Assembly: GCA_005791535.1 (NCBI GenBank)
Contig: SXWH01000101.1
Coordinates: 1-55,748 of the forward strand
Direction: 5' to 3'
Source of the DNA: Verrucomicrobiaceae bacterium
Lineage (GTDB): Bacteria > Verrucomicrobiota > Verrucomicrobiia > Chthoniobacterales > Chthoniobacteraceae
DNA: 55,748 nucleotides
How positions within the stretch are numbered: position 1 is the first letter of the stretch; the number at the start of each line of letters is the position of its first letter. Shown here piece by piece: positions 18,201 to 26,108 of the stretch. The notes under the pieces were generated by a model. That model made no database searches. It saw nothing but the letters and a program-made list of their open reading frames with translations, and was not told where the DNA came from. A program made the translations under genes and the position numbers.

Positions 18201-19526
18201 GCGGTGATGGATTTCATGCGCAGCGGCACGATCGGAATGTATGACCGTAGCGATGACTCCGGAATGCGGAACATCAGCGGCATTCGCAGCGGATGCGGCC
18301 AGACGATTGTCCCCGCACTCGGAATGCTGCTCTACGCCGAAGGCACCGGGAATTGTCTCTGCACTTACAATTTCGCGACCTCATTCGGAATGGCTCCGGC
18401 CGCAAAGCAGCGCAATGAAGACTGGGCGATGTTCGATGACACACAACCGGGCACATCGAGCCTGCGTCACGTTGCGTTCAATCTCGGTGCACCGGGCGAT
18501 CGCCGCGATGAAACCGGCACGCTCTGGCTCGCGATTCCGCGTCCGCCGCTCGCGGTGAAAATGGGGAATGCATTGACCGTGCCCGTAACCATCGACTCCA
18601 CCGGCGGGAGCGAGCGCATCAACACCGACCGCCGCGCGATCACCGGCACGAACAAGCCCTGGCTCTACGGATCCCACATCGCGGGGCTGCAACGATTCCA
18701 TCTCGACCTCCAGTATTATGAACCCGGCAACCAGTGCCTGAGCATCGCCTCACCCGCTCCGACCATTGACGGTAGCCTCGCCGACCCGTGCTGGGACGGC
18801 TTCGGCGCAGTTCCCGTCCGGAAGGATGCCACGCTTTGGATGCGTCACGATGCGGAGAATCTTTACATCGCCACACGTACTCAGCCCGGTGCAAAAGCTC
18901 CTCCATTTACAATCACGTTCGGCGATCCCGGTGCTCGGAAGCTGGTGAATATCAGCTTCACAGGCGGACGCACCACGACGATGCGTCTCGATGTGCCGGA
19001 TTTCGACCGCAAGGCGGACGTGAGGACACTGGCCGAGATTTCGCCTTCGCCGCTCAACCTTGCCGGAATTCGCAGCGCAGCGAAGGAAGCCACGGAACTC
19101 GCGATTCCCTGGGCATCGCTGGCTGATGCGGGACTCGACCGTGAGAAGCTCGTCGCCTCGCCGAACGCACTGGCCTTTTACGGACGCAAAGCGCCGGATA
19201 TCGTCAGGAACTTCACACGCACAGCTTTCACAATTCGCACGCTCGCTGCGGCACCGACATCTGCGAACTACACGGTGCGCCTTCATTTCGCAGAACTCGG
19301 CGCGGCAAAGCCCGGCGGGCGGGTCTTCGACATTGCGCTGAATGGCAAGGTCCTCGCGGCGGGCTTCGATCTGGTTCGCGAATCCGGCGGGCCGATGCGG
19401 GCGGTGATGCGCGAATTCAAGGGCGTTCCGTGCGGAGCAGCCCTCGATATCGAACTGCGCAGTCATTCCGGTTCTGCTCCGCTTCTGTCCGCCGTGGAAG
19501 TTTTGCGCGACGACGCCGTTAAATAA
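15228..19526 (+). CDS. Large exported PQQ-propeller protein with methyltransferase-like, CBM9-like and malectin-like regions
   Basis: This 1432-residue product starts with a signal peptide (MLQKTFALLLAAAAAVHA). PQQ-type propeller blades occur at about 30-450 (ALDAATGQPLWQF, CVDLRSGKIVWQK). Residues of about 470-620 resemble the degenerate SAM-methyltransferase-like insert of related PVC propeller proteins (LAARTGFHIATVLRD, SLYGSRISVHA). More blades follow from about 650 (AIDAYTGTELWSRR). A CBM9-like stretch lies near 1174-1300 (APTIDGSLADPCWDGF) and a malectin-like domain near 1343-1430 (YTVRLHFAELG). It probably binds carbohydrate outside the cytoplasm. It lies 88 bp after the DUF1501 gene on the same strand. 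Any methyltransferase activity is doubtful. Confidence 0.82.
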   Translation: MLQKTFALLLAAAAAVHAADWPAFKRDAARSSVTGESISLPLVPAWKWNSPQQPTPAWGDPGRSLNPLDFDYAFQPVVASGIVVFGSSADDTVRALDAATGQPLWQFVCGAPVRIAPHLADGKCYFSSDDGNVYCVDLRSGKIVWQKRLALNGESVIANGRIASRWPCRSGILVRDGVVYATAGMWPSEGVFIFALNAETGAEIWCNDTSCYDYIEYPHVPSASFGGPAPQGPLLANDDVLLVPTGRGVPGAYDRKTGSLLHYRADSAVGHKGGTWATLANGTVFVTAVGWQPDIPPRLGESVEHFADSLAAFTATTGVEEWKAGAALKTVAPEWKSPRWRGQVAAGLLGKTRAVIDGDRVFAFGNGKADAWELAGAEPKALWTIEHARVYAEALAANALFTGQIERVNALDPRNGAELWAAHVDGTARGIAIADGRVFVATSTGALHVFGKSTAPAITATASGKHSAASLSPSVEAALKALPSASGFAAVFGGQDARLAESLAARTGFHIATVLRDSALVNRERARLVAETSLYGSRISVHAAGDVTFPDYFATLVVINEDAAGVPQSELGRVLRPYGGVLCSAFVPLPSAAEIPDAVMRDGLLVRGALKGAFDWDGKVAADERVKWPLKFSWWGGPSSQLQKARHTRPRTPLAAAGRLFVFGENTVSAIDAYTGTELWSRRLNSSLGMDAPAIATADSFYAAAGAGIVRFDAATGRLIGRYGEAGPMQPVLDATKPLHIDGTHRVGASCAIDIESTPAALRITLDAKNKDAQRDDAWELGFDFRSADARLNAPGPGTYQLVIGVHDGATRNHPTFRHPAPRIEKDAAGRIAVSFSWDEIERFAGWRPTDFALAADCKLWGPKLDLVLWDKPLTTGRPKSFHDSEAIIVVSRDATTGSVNVPARPLAESPLKPARGESGPLPLLSQRRPKADLSDFSAAGVANEKADESKLTQLPRARGFEFEMREEPFTGESGTLDYTPSYGCSGIISSAVMDFMRSGTIGMYDRSDDSGMRNISGIRSGCGQTIVPALGMLLYAEGTGNCLCTYNFATSFGMAPAAKQRNEDWAMFDDTQPGTSSLRHVAFNLGAPGDRRDETGTLWLAIPRPPLAVKMGNALTVPVTIDSTGGSERINTDRRAITGTNKPWLYGSHIAGLQRFHLDLQYYEPGNQCLSIASPAPTIDGSLADPCWDGFGAVPVRKDATLWMRHDAENLYIATRTQPGAKAPPFTITFGDPGARKLVNISFTGGRTTTMRLDVPDFDRKADVRTLAEISPSPLNLAGIRSAAKEATELAIPWASLADAGLDREKLVASPNALAFYGRKAPDIVRNFTRTAFTIRTLAAAPTSANYTVRLHFAELGAAKPGGRVFDIALNGKVLAAGFDLVRESGGPMRAVMREFKGVPCGAALDIELRSHSGSAPLLSAVEVLRDDAVK

Positions 19527-19531
19527 ATCCG

Positions 19532-20440
19532 CTACGGCACCACGTCGCCCCACGCGCGAAGGCGGTTCTTCGCTTCGTTGAATTCCGGAAACTTGCCGTA
19601 TTTATCCGCCTTGCGGACCAGTTCCCGAAGATGCGCCATCGCCTCCGGGCGTCGGCCCAGCGCCTCGAAGCACTCGGACGCGCGCATGTAGGAAAGGGCA
19701 CACCATTTCGGATATCGCATCCACGTCACGAAGCAGCGCTGATAATACGCGATCGCTTCCGGCAGTCGCTTTCGCACGCGTTCCAGTTCGCCCATGGAAT
19801 AGATTGCGCGCGCCGTTGCTTCGCCGCGCCATTTGCGATTGCGAATGATCGATTCGTAAAGCTTCGCAGCCTCGTCGAAATAAACTGCATCGTCCGCACC
19901 GAGTGCCGCGAACGCGTCAGCCGCGTTGAAGAAAAGCTCCAAAGCCGCCGCCTGGTCAACCTCTGCCGCGCCGGCCAATTCCGAAATCCGCGCCCGTGAG
20001 TATCGGGCATTGAGAGAATCACCATCCGCCGCCCGCTCGTAGGCCCGGCGCGCATCTTCAAAGCGCCCGGCACCACGCAACGCATCGCCAAGCAGCGGAA
20101 ACACGGTCGCATCCGAGGTAGACACGATCTCCAGCGGCGCGATTGCCTTCGCGTACTCACCCGCACGCAGCCAGGCGTTGCCAAGCGCGAGCCGCAGAAG
20201 ATTGATTCCGTCCGTGCCCGGCTCGATTGAATTCAACGCCTCTTCGAGTCCTTTTGCCGCAGCGGCAAAGTCTCCGGCATCCATCGCCTTTTTTGCCTCG
20301 GCGTACGGAACTGCGACCGGAGCGGGCACTACTGGAGCAGCGTCGTTCGCCGCGAATGATATGCCGCCCGCGCAAACCACGGCCACGAAACCGAGCAGCG
20401 CCGCATTCATAACGGAGGGATTCGTTACTCGCCGTGCCAC
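19532..20440 (-). CDS. Exported TPR protein
   Basis: The 302-residue product begins with a GTG at 20440 (MARRVTNPSVMNAALLGFV); an ATG at 20410 is the alternative. I prefer GTG because the Arg pair gives a proper signal-peptide n-region, GGGAACGG stands a few bases upstream, and the start overlaps the preceding lipoprotein gene by 16 bp. TPR-like helices run from about residue 45 to 290 (AKKAMDAGDFAAAAKGLEEAL, GNAWLRAGEYAKAIAPLE, AIAYYQRCFVTWMRYPKW). It would be a periplasmic scaffold. It converges on the PQQ-propeller gene with a 5-bp gap. Confidence 0.8.
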   Translation of the reverse strand: MARRVTNPSVMNAALLGFVAVVCAGGISFAANDAAPVVPAPVAVPYAEAKKAMDAGDFAAAAKGLEEALNSIEPGTDGINLLRLALGNAWLRAGEYAKAIAPLEIVSTSDATVFPLLGDALRGAGRFEDARRAYERAADGDSLNARYSRARISELAGAAEVDQAAALELFFNAADAFAALGADDAVYFDEAAKLYESIIRNRKWRGEATARAIYSMGELERVRKRLPEAIAYYQRCFVTWMRYPKWCALSYMRASECFEALGRRPEAMAHLRELVRKADKYGKFPEFNEAKNRLRAWGDVVP

Positions 20441-20664
20441 GTCCGTTCCCAGACGGTGCCTTGAATGGTCCGCGACCCTTCCTCCTCCTCCACGCGGACC
20501 GAAGTCTGGCTCTTCACAGGCTTGTTCCAGTTCCGCGGCGTGCTGACGATCGGGTCCAGAGGACGCGGACCGCTCACCGGTTCGGACAACGATGAGTACT
20601 CACGTGAGCTGGTGCAGCCGGAAAAAGTCGCAAGTGCAAGAGCGAGGATGAAGAGGCGTTTCAT
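20425..20664 (-). CDS. Small lipoprotein
   Basis: The 79-residue product has a lipoprotein signal (MKRLFILALALATFSGC) with the lipidated cysteine at residue 17. The mature part is short and polar, rich in Ser, Pro and Glu (VRVEEEEGSRT), with no recognised domain. The gene overlaps the start of the downstream TPR gene, so the lipoprotein may anchor or assist it. The serine at the second mature position does not suggest inner-membrane retention by the enterobacterial rule, but that rule may not hold in this phylum. Confidence 0.75.
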   Translation of the reverse strand: MKRLFILALALATFSGCTSSREYSSLSEPVSGPRPLDPIVSTPRNWNKPVKSQTSVRVEEEEGSRTIQGTVWERTWHGE

Positions 20665-20727
20665 GTTCGAAGCGTGCTCGTATCAGAGCGCTGTGGATTT
20701 GTCGCGAAATATTCACGGCAGGCCCGT

Positions 20728-23700
20728 CTACTTCTTCTTCAGCGACGCGAGATACTCGACGAGGTTCACGAGATCATCCTGCGAAAGGACATTGCTCAGC
20801 CCCGCAGGCATCAGCGAGGTCGTGAGCTTCTCGCGCTTTGCGATGTTGTTCTTAGGCACGCTCTGCGTTGCACCACCGGGCAGAACGACGGTGATTTGAT
20901 CCTTCGTCTCGCTGCGCACGATGCCGCTCGCGACACCGCTGTCGCGCAGGGTGAAGATCTGCGTCTCGAAGCCCATCGACAGTCCGGAATTCGGATTCAG
21001 GATGCTCTCGTAAAGCGCCTCTTTGGGCAGCTTCGTCCCGATTTCCGAAAGTCCCGGCCCCACATCCACGCCCTTGCCGCCTGCGGTGTGGCAGGTGATG
21101 CATGTGCTCTCGGTCCGCTCAAAAATCGCACGTCCCTTGTCGATGTTCCCCGTGAGCTTCACGAGTTCCGCAATCGGCGGGAGTGGCTTACCTCCCTGCG
21201 CGCCGGGCATCGGGAAATGCGCGGCGATGTCGGCAGCGAGGCCCGGATACTGCACGGCGGAGAACGCACCGGCTGCTGCGAGCTTGAGGCTTTCCGGAAA
21301 CTTCCCGTCCTTCGCGATTTTCACCAGCAGTTCCGCTCCGGACTGCGTGCGCGACAGCGCTGCCACTGCGTCCTTCGCAAGAGCCGGCGCCGGGATGTCC
21401 GTGACGAGCGCAGCCACACCAGCGAGCGCGCGCTTGCTTCCGCTGGATGCGAGGAGATTCAGCACCGCGGGCGCGTTGCCGCCTTCGAGCGCCTTGCGCA
21501 CGATCGCATCGGCCTGCGGGTCGTTCATCACCATCCGGACGGCTTCTCCTACGATCGGGTCGCCGCCAAGCTTGAGCGCGGTAGCGAGCAGTTCCGCTCC
21601 GTTTCCTTTCACTCCGAAATCGCGCGCGAGCTCGATATATGCGGCCGTTCCACGCGCCTTTTCCATGGCGGCCGTGATGGCCTTTGCCACCGCATCGTTG
21701 TTCGTGCCCTTCAATCGCGAGAGCGCCTCCCGTGCGATTTCGTCCGACGCCTTCCCGGACGTCGCGATCTCCACCAGCGCGTCGGTGCGGGCGTTGTTCT
21801 TCGGAAGAAAATCAAACGAACGCATGTAGCGGAGATGAGCGTGCTCCTTGTCCTGAAGCAGCTTCGCGAGAAAGCCGGCCGCCTTGGATGAACGCGTGCG
21901 CCACACGATATCGCGGCCGCCCGGCGTGTTCCATTTGTCGCCGACCATTGCGAGCCATGCGTCGAAGCACGCGTCTTCGTTCTTCGCCGAGCCGATACCG
22001 AGTGCTTCGAGATACCACCGGTCCTTGCCGTCGTGCTGAACGGCCAGCGCTGCCCACAGTTTCGCGATGTCCTTTTCCTCGTGAAGCGCGATCGCGATCT
22101 GCCGGCGCACTGCGGGCGTGTCCTTGATCAAACGCCCTACGAGCGCCTGGTCGCTGTCCAGCGGCGTGGTGTCGAGTCCGCGTGTCTTGTGCATCGTCAC
22201 GCAAAGCCGCACTGCGGCGACCGAGACATTCTCGTCCTTGTCACCGAGACCGGCGGCGAGCGCCTTCACTTCGTTGCCTTTGATCTGCGCCAGCAACGCG
22301 AGCGCCCGGGCACGAATCCGCGCATCGTCCGCTTTAAAGAGCTTCTCCAGCTCCGGCTGCGCGGTCTTCCCCATCCGGTGCAGCGCGCTCCACGCCATGT
22401 AGCGCGTCGCGAAATTCGGCGACAGCAGTGCACGCGTCGCGCCCTCGGGCGTCGAGACATCCACCGGCGCCACCTTCGGCACGTGCGACGAACTCACCCG
22501 GTAAATACGCCCCATCATCTTCCCCGGCTCATTGTCCCCCATCGCATGGCCGCCCACGCCCGGGTCGTACCAATCCGCGATCACCAGCGTCCCGTCCGGC
22601 GCGATCGCGCAGTCGGAGACGCGATACCACGAATCGCTGCTCGTCAAAATATCCAGCATCTCCGCGCGATAGCCTGCGCCCTCCGTCTTCACGGGGTAAG
22701 CCCGCGTCGTCCGCGGCCCTGCATCGCAGTGGATCATCACATTCTGAAACTGCGCGCCCAGCGTCCCTCCCTCATTGATCGTCATCCCCGTTGGCGAACC
22801 CGCGCCGGTCTGCAAAAGATTCGGCACCACGCCGGGATCATTCTGATACCAGTGCCGCAGCGGAATCTCCGTCTCCATATTCGTCCGCTTCGAGCTCCAC
22901 CCGGCTCCCGTCAGCTCATCCGTGTAGCCGTAGTTGCCAAATTCCATCACATAATTGATGCGCACGCCCTTGTTGCCGTCGTCATCGTTATCGCTCTGCC
23001 AAAGCGTGCCAAACGAATCCACCGCCACCTCGTAGTTGTTCCGGAAATTGTGCCCGAGCGTTTCGAAATTGCTCACCTTACCCGACTCCAGATCGATGTC
23101 ACAGCGATACACGAGTCCCTTGCGGTAAGGCTCGCCCTTGTTCGTCACCTTGTTCCCCGCGAGGTCCACCACCGGCGAACCATCCGGCCACGTCACGCCC
23201 GTCGCCGCGTCGCCCGTGTTGAAATAAAACTTCCCGTCCGGACCGAACACAAACGAGTGCACCTGATGATCGTAATCCCACACCCCCGTCGTCTTCAGGA
23301 TAATCTTCGCATCCTCCGCCTTGTCGTCCCCGTCCGCATCCGTCAGCAACCACACATTCGGCGCAGCGCTCACAATCACCTTCGTCCCCTTCTCCTGCGG
23401 CAGCACACACACACCCAGCGGATTCGTCAGCTCCTTGTCTTGAAAAAACACCTTCGACTCATCCGTCACGCCGTCGCCGTTCTTGTCCTCCAAAATAATC
23501 ACCCGGTCGCCCTCCGGACGAATCTTCCCGTACCGCCGATAATTCACACACTCCACCGCCCAAACCCGTCCCCGATGATCCACATCGATGCTCGTCGGAT
23601 TCACCACATCCGGCTCCGCAGCCACCAGCGAAGCCGTCAGCCCGTCCGGCGTCTTAAACGTCCCCATATTCGCCTTCGCCTTCTCCAGCCCGTAACGGGC

Positions 23701-23784
23701 CTCCACGTTGGCGTTTGGCTTTTGAGCGACGAGCGGAAGGGCTGTTGCAATGGTGACGGCGAGAACGAATGATGGTTGTTTCAT
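20728..23784 (-). CDS. PVC-type heme-binding membrane-bound-dehydrogenase-domain protein with HEAT repeats
   Basis: From the ATG at 23784 the product has 1018 residues and a signal peptide (MKQPSFVLAVTIATALPLVA). An N-terminal propeller-like dehydrogenase domain covers about 30-440 (PTSIDVDHRGRVWAVECVNYR, VIILEDKNGDGVTDES). HEAT-like helices fill the middle (ARALALLAQIKG, AAVRLCVTMHK). A C-terminal cytochrome c domain has CITCH near residue 896, followed by the family-typical LMPAGLSNVLSQDDLVNLVEYL. Such proteins are abundant in PVC genomes and are presumed periplasmic sugar or alcohol dehydrogenases passing electrons to the heme. An upstream extension to 23913 runs into the tandem repeat and is rejected. 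Confidence 0.9.
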   Translation of the reverse strand: MKQPSFVLAVTIATALPLVAQKPNANVEARYGLEKAKANMGTFKTPDGLTASLVAAEPDVVNPTSIDVDHRGRVWAVECVNYRRYGKIRPEGDRVIILEDKNGDGVTDESKVFFQDKELTNPLGVCVLPQEKGTKVIVSAAPNVWLLTDADGDDKAEDAKIILKTTGVWDYDHQVHSFVFGPDGKFYFNTGDAATGVTWPDGSPVVDLAGNKVTNKGEPYRKGLVYRCDIDLESGKVSNFETLGHNFRNNYEVAVDSFGTLWQSDNDDDGNKGVRINYVMEFGNYGYTDELTGAGWSSKRTNMETEIPLRHWYQNDPGVVPNLLQTGAGSPTGMTINEGGTLGAQFQNVMIHCDAGPRTTRAYPVKTEGAGYRAEMLDILTSSDSWYRVSDCAIAPDGTLVIADWYDPGVGGHAMGDNEPGKMMGRIYRVSSSHVPKVAPVDVSTPEGATRALLSPNFATRYMAWSALHRMGKTAQPELEKLFKADDARIRARALALLAQIKGNEVKALAAGLGDKDENVSVAAVRLCVTMHKTRGLDTTPLDSDQALVGRLIKDTPAVRRQIAIALHEEKDIAKLWAALAVQHDGKDRWYLEALGIGSAKNEDACFDAWLAMVGDKWNTPGGRDIVWRTRSSKAAGFLAKLLQDKEHAHLRYMRSFDFLPKNNARTDALVEIATSGKASDEIAREALSRLKGTNNDAVAKAITAAMEKARGTAAYIELARDFGVKGNGAELLATALKLGGDPIVGEAVRMVMNDPQADAIVRKALEGGNAPAVLNLLASSGSKRALAGVAALVTDIPAPALAKDAVAALSRTQSGAELLVKIAKDGKFPESLKLAAAGAFSAVQYPGLAADIAAHFPMPGAQGGKPLPPIAELVKLTGNIDKGRAIFERTESTCITCHTAGGKGVDVGPGLSEIGTKLPKEALYESILNPNSGLSMGFETQIFTLRDSGVASGIVRSETKDQITVVLPGGATQSVPKNNIAKREKLTTSLMPAGLSNVLSQDDLVNLVEYLASLKKK

Positions 23785-23901
23785 GGCGGGTGTGTGAATC
23801 CAAAGAAGGGCGCAGACTTTGGCAATACCGCGCCGCGTTGCAAGATTTCCAAGTGCCGTCGAATTGCCCGTGAAAGCATCCGAGCAAAACGACATCATCA
23901 A

Positions 23902-24153
23902 ACCTGAACCCATTCACCTCAGACCTGAGCCAGTTCACCTCAGACCCGAACCAGTTCACCTCAGACCCAAACCAGTTCACCTCAGACCCGAGCCAGTTCA
24001 TCCCAGACCCGAACCAGTTCACCTCAGACCCGAACCAGTTCATCCCAGACCCGAACCAGTTCACCTCAGACCCGAACCAGTTCACCTCAGACCTGAACCA
24101 GTTCACCTCAGACCCAAACCAGTTCACTTTAGACCTGAACCAATTCCCGCAGA
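23902..24153 (+). repeat. Tandem array of twelve 21-bp units
   Basis: Twelve direct units of exactly 21 bp run head to tail, consensus ACCCGAACCAGTTCACCTCAG. Variants are confined to a few positions: CCC/CCT, GAA/AAA/GAG, and CACCTCAG replaced by CATCCCAG in two units. The first and last units are the most diverged. Because 21 is a multiple of three, several frames stay open on both strands; the minus strand reads heptads like VNWFGSE. The array lies about 118 bp upstream of the dehydrogenase-like gene at 23784. It could be a minisatellite, a protein-binding array or part of a leader; none is proven. Confidence 0.95.
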
Positions 24154-24525
24154 CGCCGGGCGATGGAGTGTGACGGTGGGGTGTTACATGCGGGTGACAA
24201 AAGGAGACGAAATTTGAAGAGCGGAGCCCGCCGAGCAGCCGAAAGAGTCCCTTTTTCCAGCTCTATCACATTTCACGCATTGCTAGAGTGCCCCTCTCAT
24301 AGGGATTTGTACTGAAACCGGAAATGTCCTCCGAGATGAAGCGACCGCCGCATGCGCGGGCGCCGGCATTTTGCTGCTGCTGCTGCCGGCACCGGGTGTC
24401 AATCGCGCAAAGGAGCGACCGTGGGAGAACGCTTGCTGAACCGCAGGCAGTCCGCGCGGAGTTCTCACGGAGAATTCAGAAAAAAGACTCGTGCTTTTCC
24501 AAACTGCTCCCGTATTTTGCCGATT
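24154..24525. other. Intergenic region without a supported gene
   Basis: This 372-bp stretch separates the 21-bp array from the prepilin gene. The open frames seen on both strands are short, run into flanking genes and have no protein-like composition. It contains a GCCGGC inverted repeat around a GCT trinucleotide run (about 24363-24391). No confident promoter, riboswitch or small RNA was recognised. The promoter of the prepilin gene should lie here. Confidence 0.5.
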
Positions 24526-25185
24526 ATGAAACGACACAACGCGTTTACCCTCATCGAGCTCCTCGTAGTCATCTCCATCATCGCCATTCTGGCGGGTTTT
24601 GCCCTGCCGATTTTTGCACGCTCTCAGGAACGTGCGAAGGCGCAGAACTGCATGAATAATCTCAACCAGCTTGGGAAGGGGTTCGTGCAATATTTGAATG
24701 ACAGCGACGACTCGATGTTCTCCATCAAGAGCACCGGCGACGACACGTGGCCCAAGGTTTTACAGCGGAAGTATGTGACCGGCTGGCAGACCTTCCGTTC
24801 GCCTTTTGACAAGGTGACAAACGAGCGTCCGAAGGAAGAAAGCGGCAATGTGCCGATCAGCTACGGTATCAATGAGAAGCTTTTCGACACGCTGAAATCC
24901 CGCTGGGTTGCGCCGACCTCGAAGCTCATCTTCGCAGCTCCGGCGGTGGAAAAGACTCCCGGAAGCGTCATCAAGTGGCAGTCTGACGCTTTTGCGACGC
25001 AGAACTGCAAAATCACCGGCGGCGGCGAGGCCGGCGGATTCGGAACGCATCTTGAGCGCGATATGCTGAATGTGCTCTTCGCCGATGCACATACGGAGCA
25101 GATTACGGTGAAAACTTTCTCAGACGTGAACAGCGAGAACGGCAAGGAACGCTGGGACCCGATGTACGAGCGCGAAAGCAAGTAA
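24526..25185 (+). CDS. Type IV prepilin/pseudopilin-like protein
   Basis: From the ATG at 24526 the 219-residue product begins MKRHNAFTLIELLVVISII, a class III signal peptide cleaved and N-methylated by a prepilin peptidase. The residue before the cleavage site is Ala instead of the usual Gly, with Phe at +1 and Glu at +5 conserved. The rest is a globular pseudopilin-like domain with a C-terminal VLFADAHTEQI resembling the LFADGH motif of PVC prepilin-like proteins. Such proteins are numerous in Verrucomicrobiota and their assembly into filaments is usually unproven. It is 146 bp upstream of the WxD/FtsK operon on the same strand. Confidence 0.88.
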   Translation: MKRHNAFTLIELLVVISIIAILAGFALPIFARSQERAKAQNCMNNLNQLGKGFVQYLNDSDDSMFSIKSTGDDTWPKVLQRKYVTGWQTFRSPFDKVTNERPKEESGNVPISYGINEKLFDTLKSRWVAPTSKLIFAAPAVEKTPGSVIKWQSDAFATQNCKITGGGEAGGFGTHLERDMLNVLFADAHTEQITVKTFSDVNSENGKERWDPMYERESK

Positions 25186-25331
25186 TCCCGTACCATGCCT
25201 GCTCGCGGCGCAAGTTGCCACGGGCTGAAAGTCCAACGCTGAAGCATGTGAAAGCCGGTCTCGCTTTTTCTGCGGGATTGCGCTGCCGGCTGTGTTTCAT
25301 AGAGAAACCTCTCAAAAACTAGAACTCATAT

Positions 25332-25604
25332 ATGGCACAGGCAATCATGGACCCGGAGGAAGTCCGTCGCTTCGCGGCGGAACTCAAGCGATTCAACGAG
25401 GATATGCAGACGCGCGCCTCGGCGCTGCACGCGCGGTTTGTGGCGCTGACGGGCACGTGGCAGGATCAGGAGCAGATCAAGTTTGCCGAGGAATTCGTCA
25501 CCACGATGAAGGTGCTCCGGAAGTTCATGGAGGTCTCTGAGAAACACACGCCCTTCCTGCTCCGGAAGGCGCAGCGCGTGCAGGATTATCTGGACCAGCG
25601 ATAG
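25332..25604 (+). CDS. WXG100-like (WxD) helical hairpin protein 1
   Basis: The 90-residue product is entirely helix-forming with a turn at LTGTWQDQ. Trp43-Gln-Asp45 takes the place of the Trp-x-Gly turn of WXG100/ESAT-6 proteins, and Phe51 lies eight residues on, as expected for the packed hairpin. The length also fits the family. No signal peptide is present, as for substrates of type VII secretion. It is the first gene of a five-gene run ending in an EccC-like ATPase. The start is the ATG at 25332; no strong ribosome-binding site precedes it. I infer it to be a small secreted substrate or structural partner of the ATPase. Confidence 0.78.
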   Translation: MAQAIMDPEEVRRFAAELKRFNEDMQTRASALHARFVALTGTWQDQEQIKFAEEFVTTMKVLRKFMEVSEKHTPFLLRKAQRVQDYLDQR

Positions 25605-25607
25605 CGC

Positions 25608-26108
25608 ATGGACTCGCAGGCCCGAATCACGGATACCGACGCGCTGGAGAATCTGCGCTCGGCGCTGATTGTCTTTCAGGCAAGGGCAAAGCGTTCCGTG
25701 GACGAGGTGATCGACGAAGTCCGCCGCACGAAGCGCTGGCTGGAGCAGGAAAAGCGGGAGTTTTGGGAAAACCAGATCCGCATCCGGAACCGGAAGCTCG
25801 AACAAGCGGAGCAGGAGCTTTTTAATGCGAAGCTCTCGGCCTGGCGGGATTCGATCGCACGGGAAAAAGCAATGGTGGTGAAGATGCGCGCGCTCGTCAC
25901 CGAGGCGGAGGAGAAATTGCGGGCGGTGAAGCAATGGGACCGGAACTACGAAAGCATGGTGGAGCCGCTCTCGAAAGGGCTCACGAGTTTGCGCGAGTTT
26001 CTCGAACAGGATCTGCCAAACGGCATCTGGCAGATTACCAATTCCATCAAAGCCCTCGACGCCTATGCGGAGACGCGGATGCCGTCGTCCAGCGATATCA
26101 AGCCATGA
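25608..26108 (+). CDS. Coiled-coil protein of the WxD/FtsK operon
   Basis: The 166-residue product starts 3 bp after the first WxD gene. It is almost wholly charged alpha-helix: a long coiled-coil from about residue 25 to 110 (RRTKRWLEQEKREFWENQIRI and AEEKLRAVKQWDR), then a helical end with LEQDLPNGIWQITNSIKALD. Trp residues recur along the helix. No signal peptide, membrane segment or enzyme motif is visible. Its place between two WxD hairpin genes suggests it forms a complex with them or acts as a long helical substrate or chaperone. I do not recognise a named family. Confidence 0.75.
   Translation: MDSQARITDTDALENLRSALIVFQARAKRSVDEVIDEVRRTKRWLEQEKREFWENQIRIRNRKLEQAEQELFNAKLSAWRDSIAREKAMVVKMRALVTEAEEKLRAVKQWDRNYESMVEPLSKGLTSLREFLEQDLPNGIWQITNSIKALDAYAETRMPSSSDIKP

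Noticed and set aside
22033..23772. Plus-strand open frame of 579 codons opposite the dehydrogenase-like gene
   Set aside because: The translation is His/Arg/Leu-rich with no domain and lies wholly antisense to a well-supported protein.
23654..24127. Minus-strand frame made of NWFGSE heptads
   Set aside because: The heptads come from the 21-bp repeat, and the frame then enters the dehydrogenase-like gene out of its reading frame. I treat it as a by-product of the array, not a gene.
23902..24153. Possible CRISPR array
   Set aside because: Units are contiguous 21-bp repeats with no unique spacers, and no cas gene is present.
24363..24391. GCCGGC inverted repeat as a terminator
   Set aside because: The loop is long, no T run follows, and it lies upstream of a gene start and not after one.
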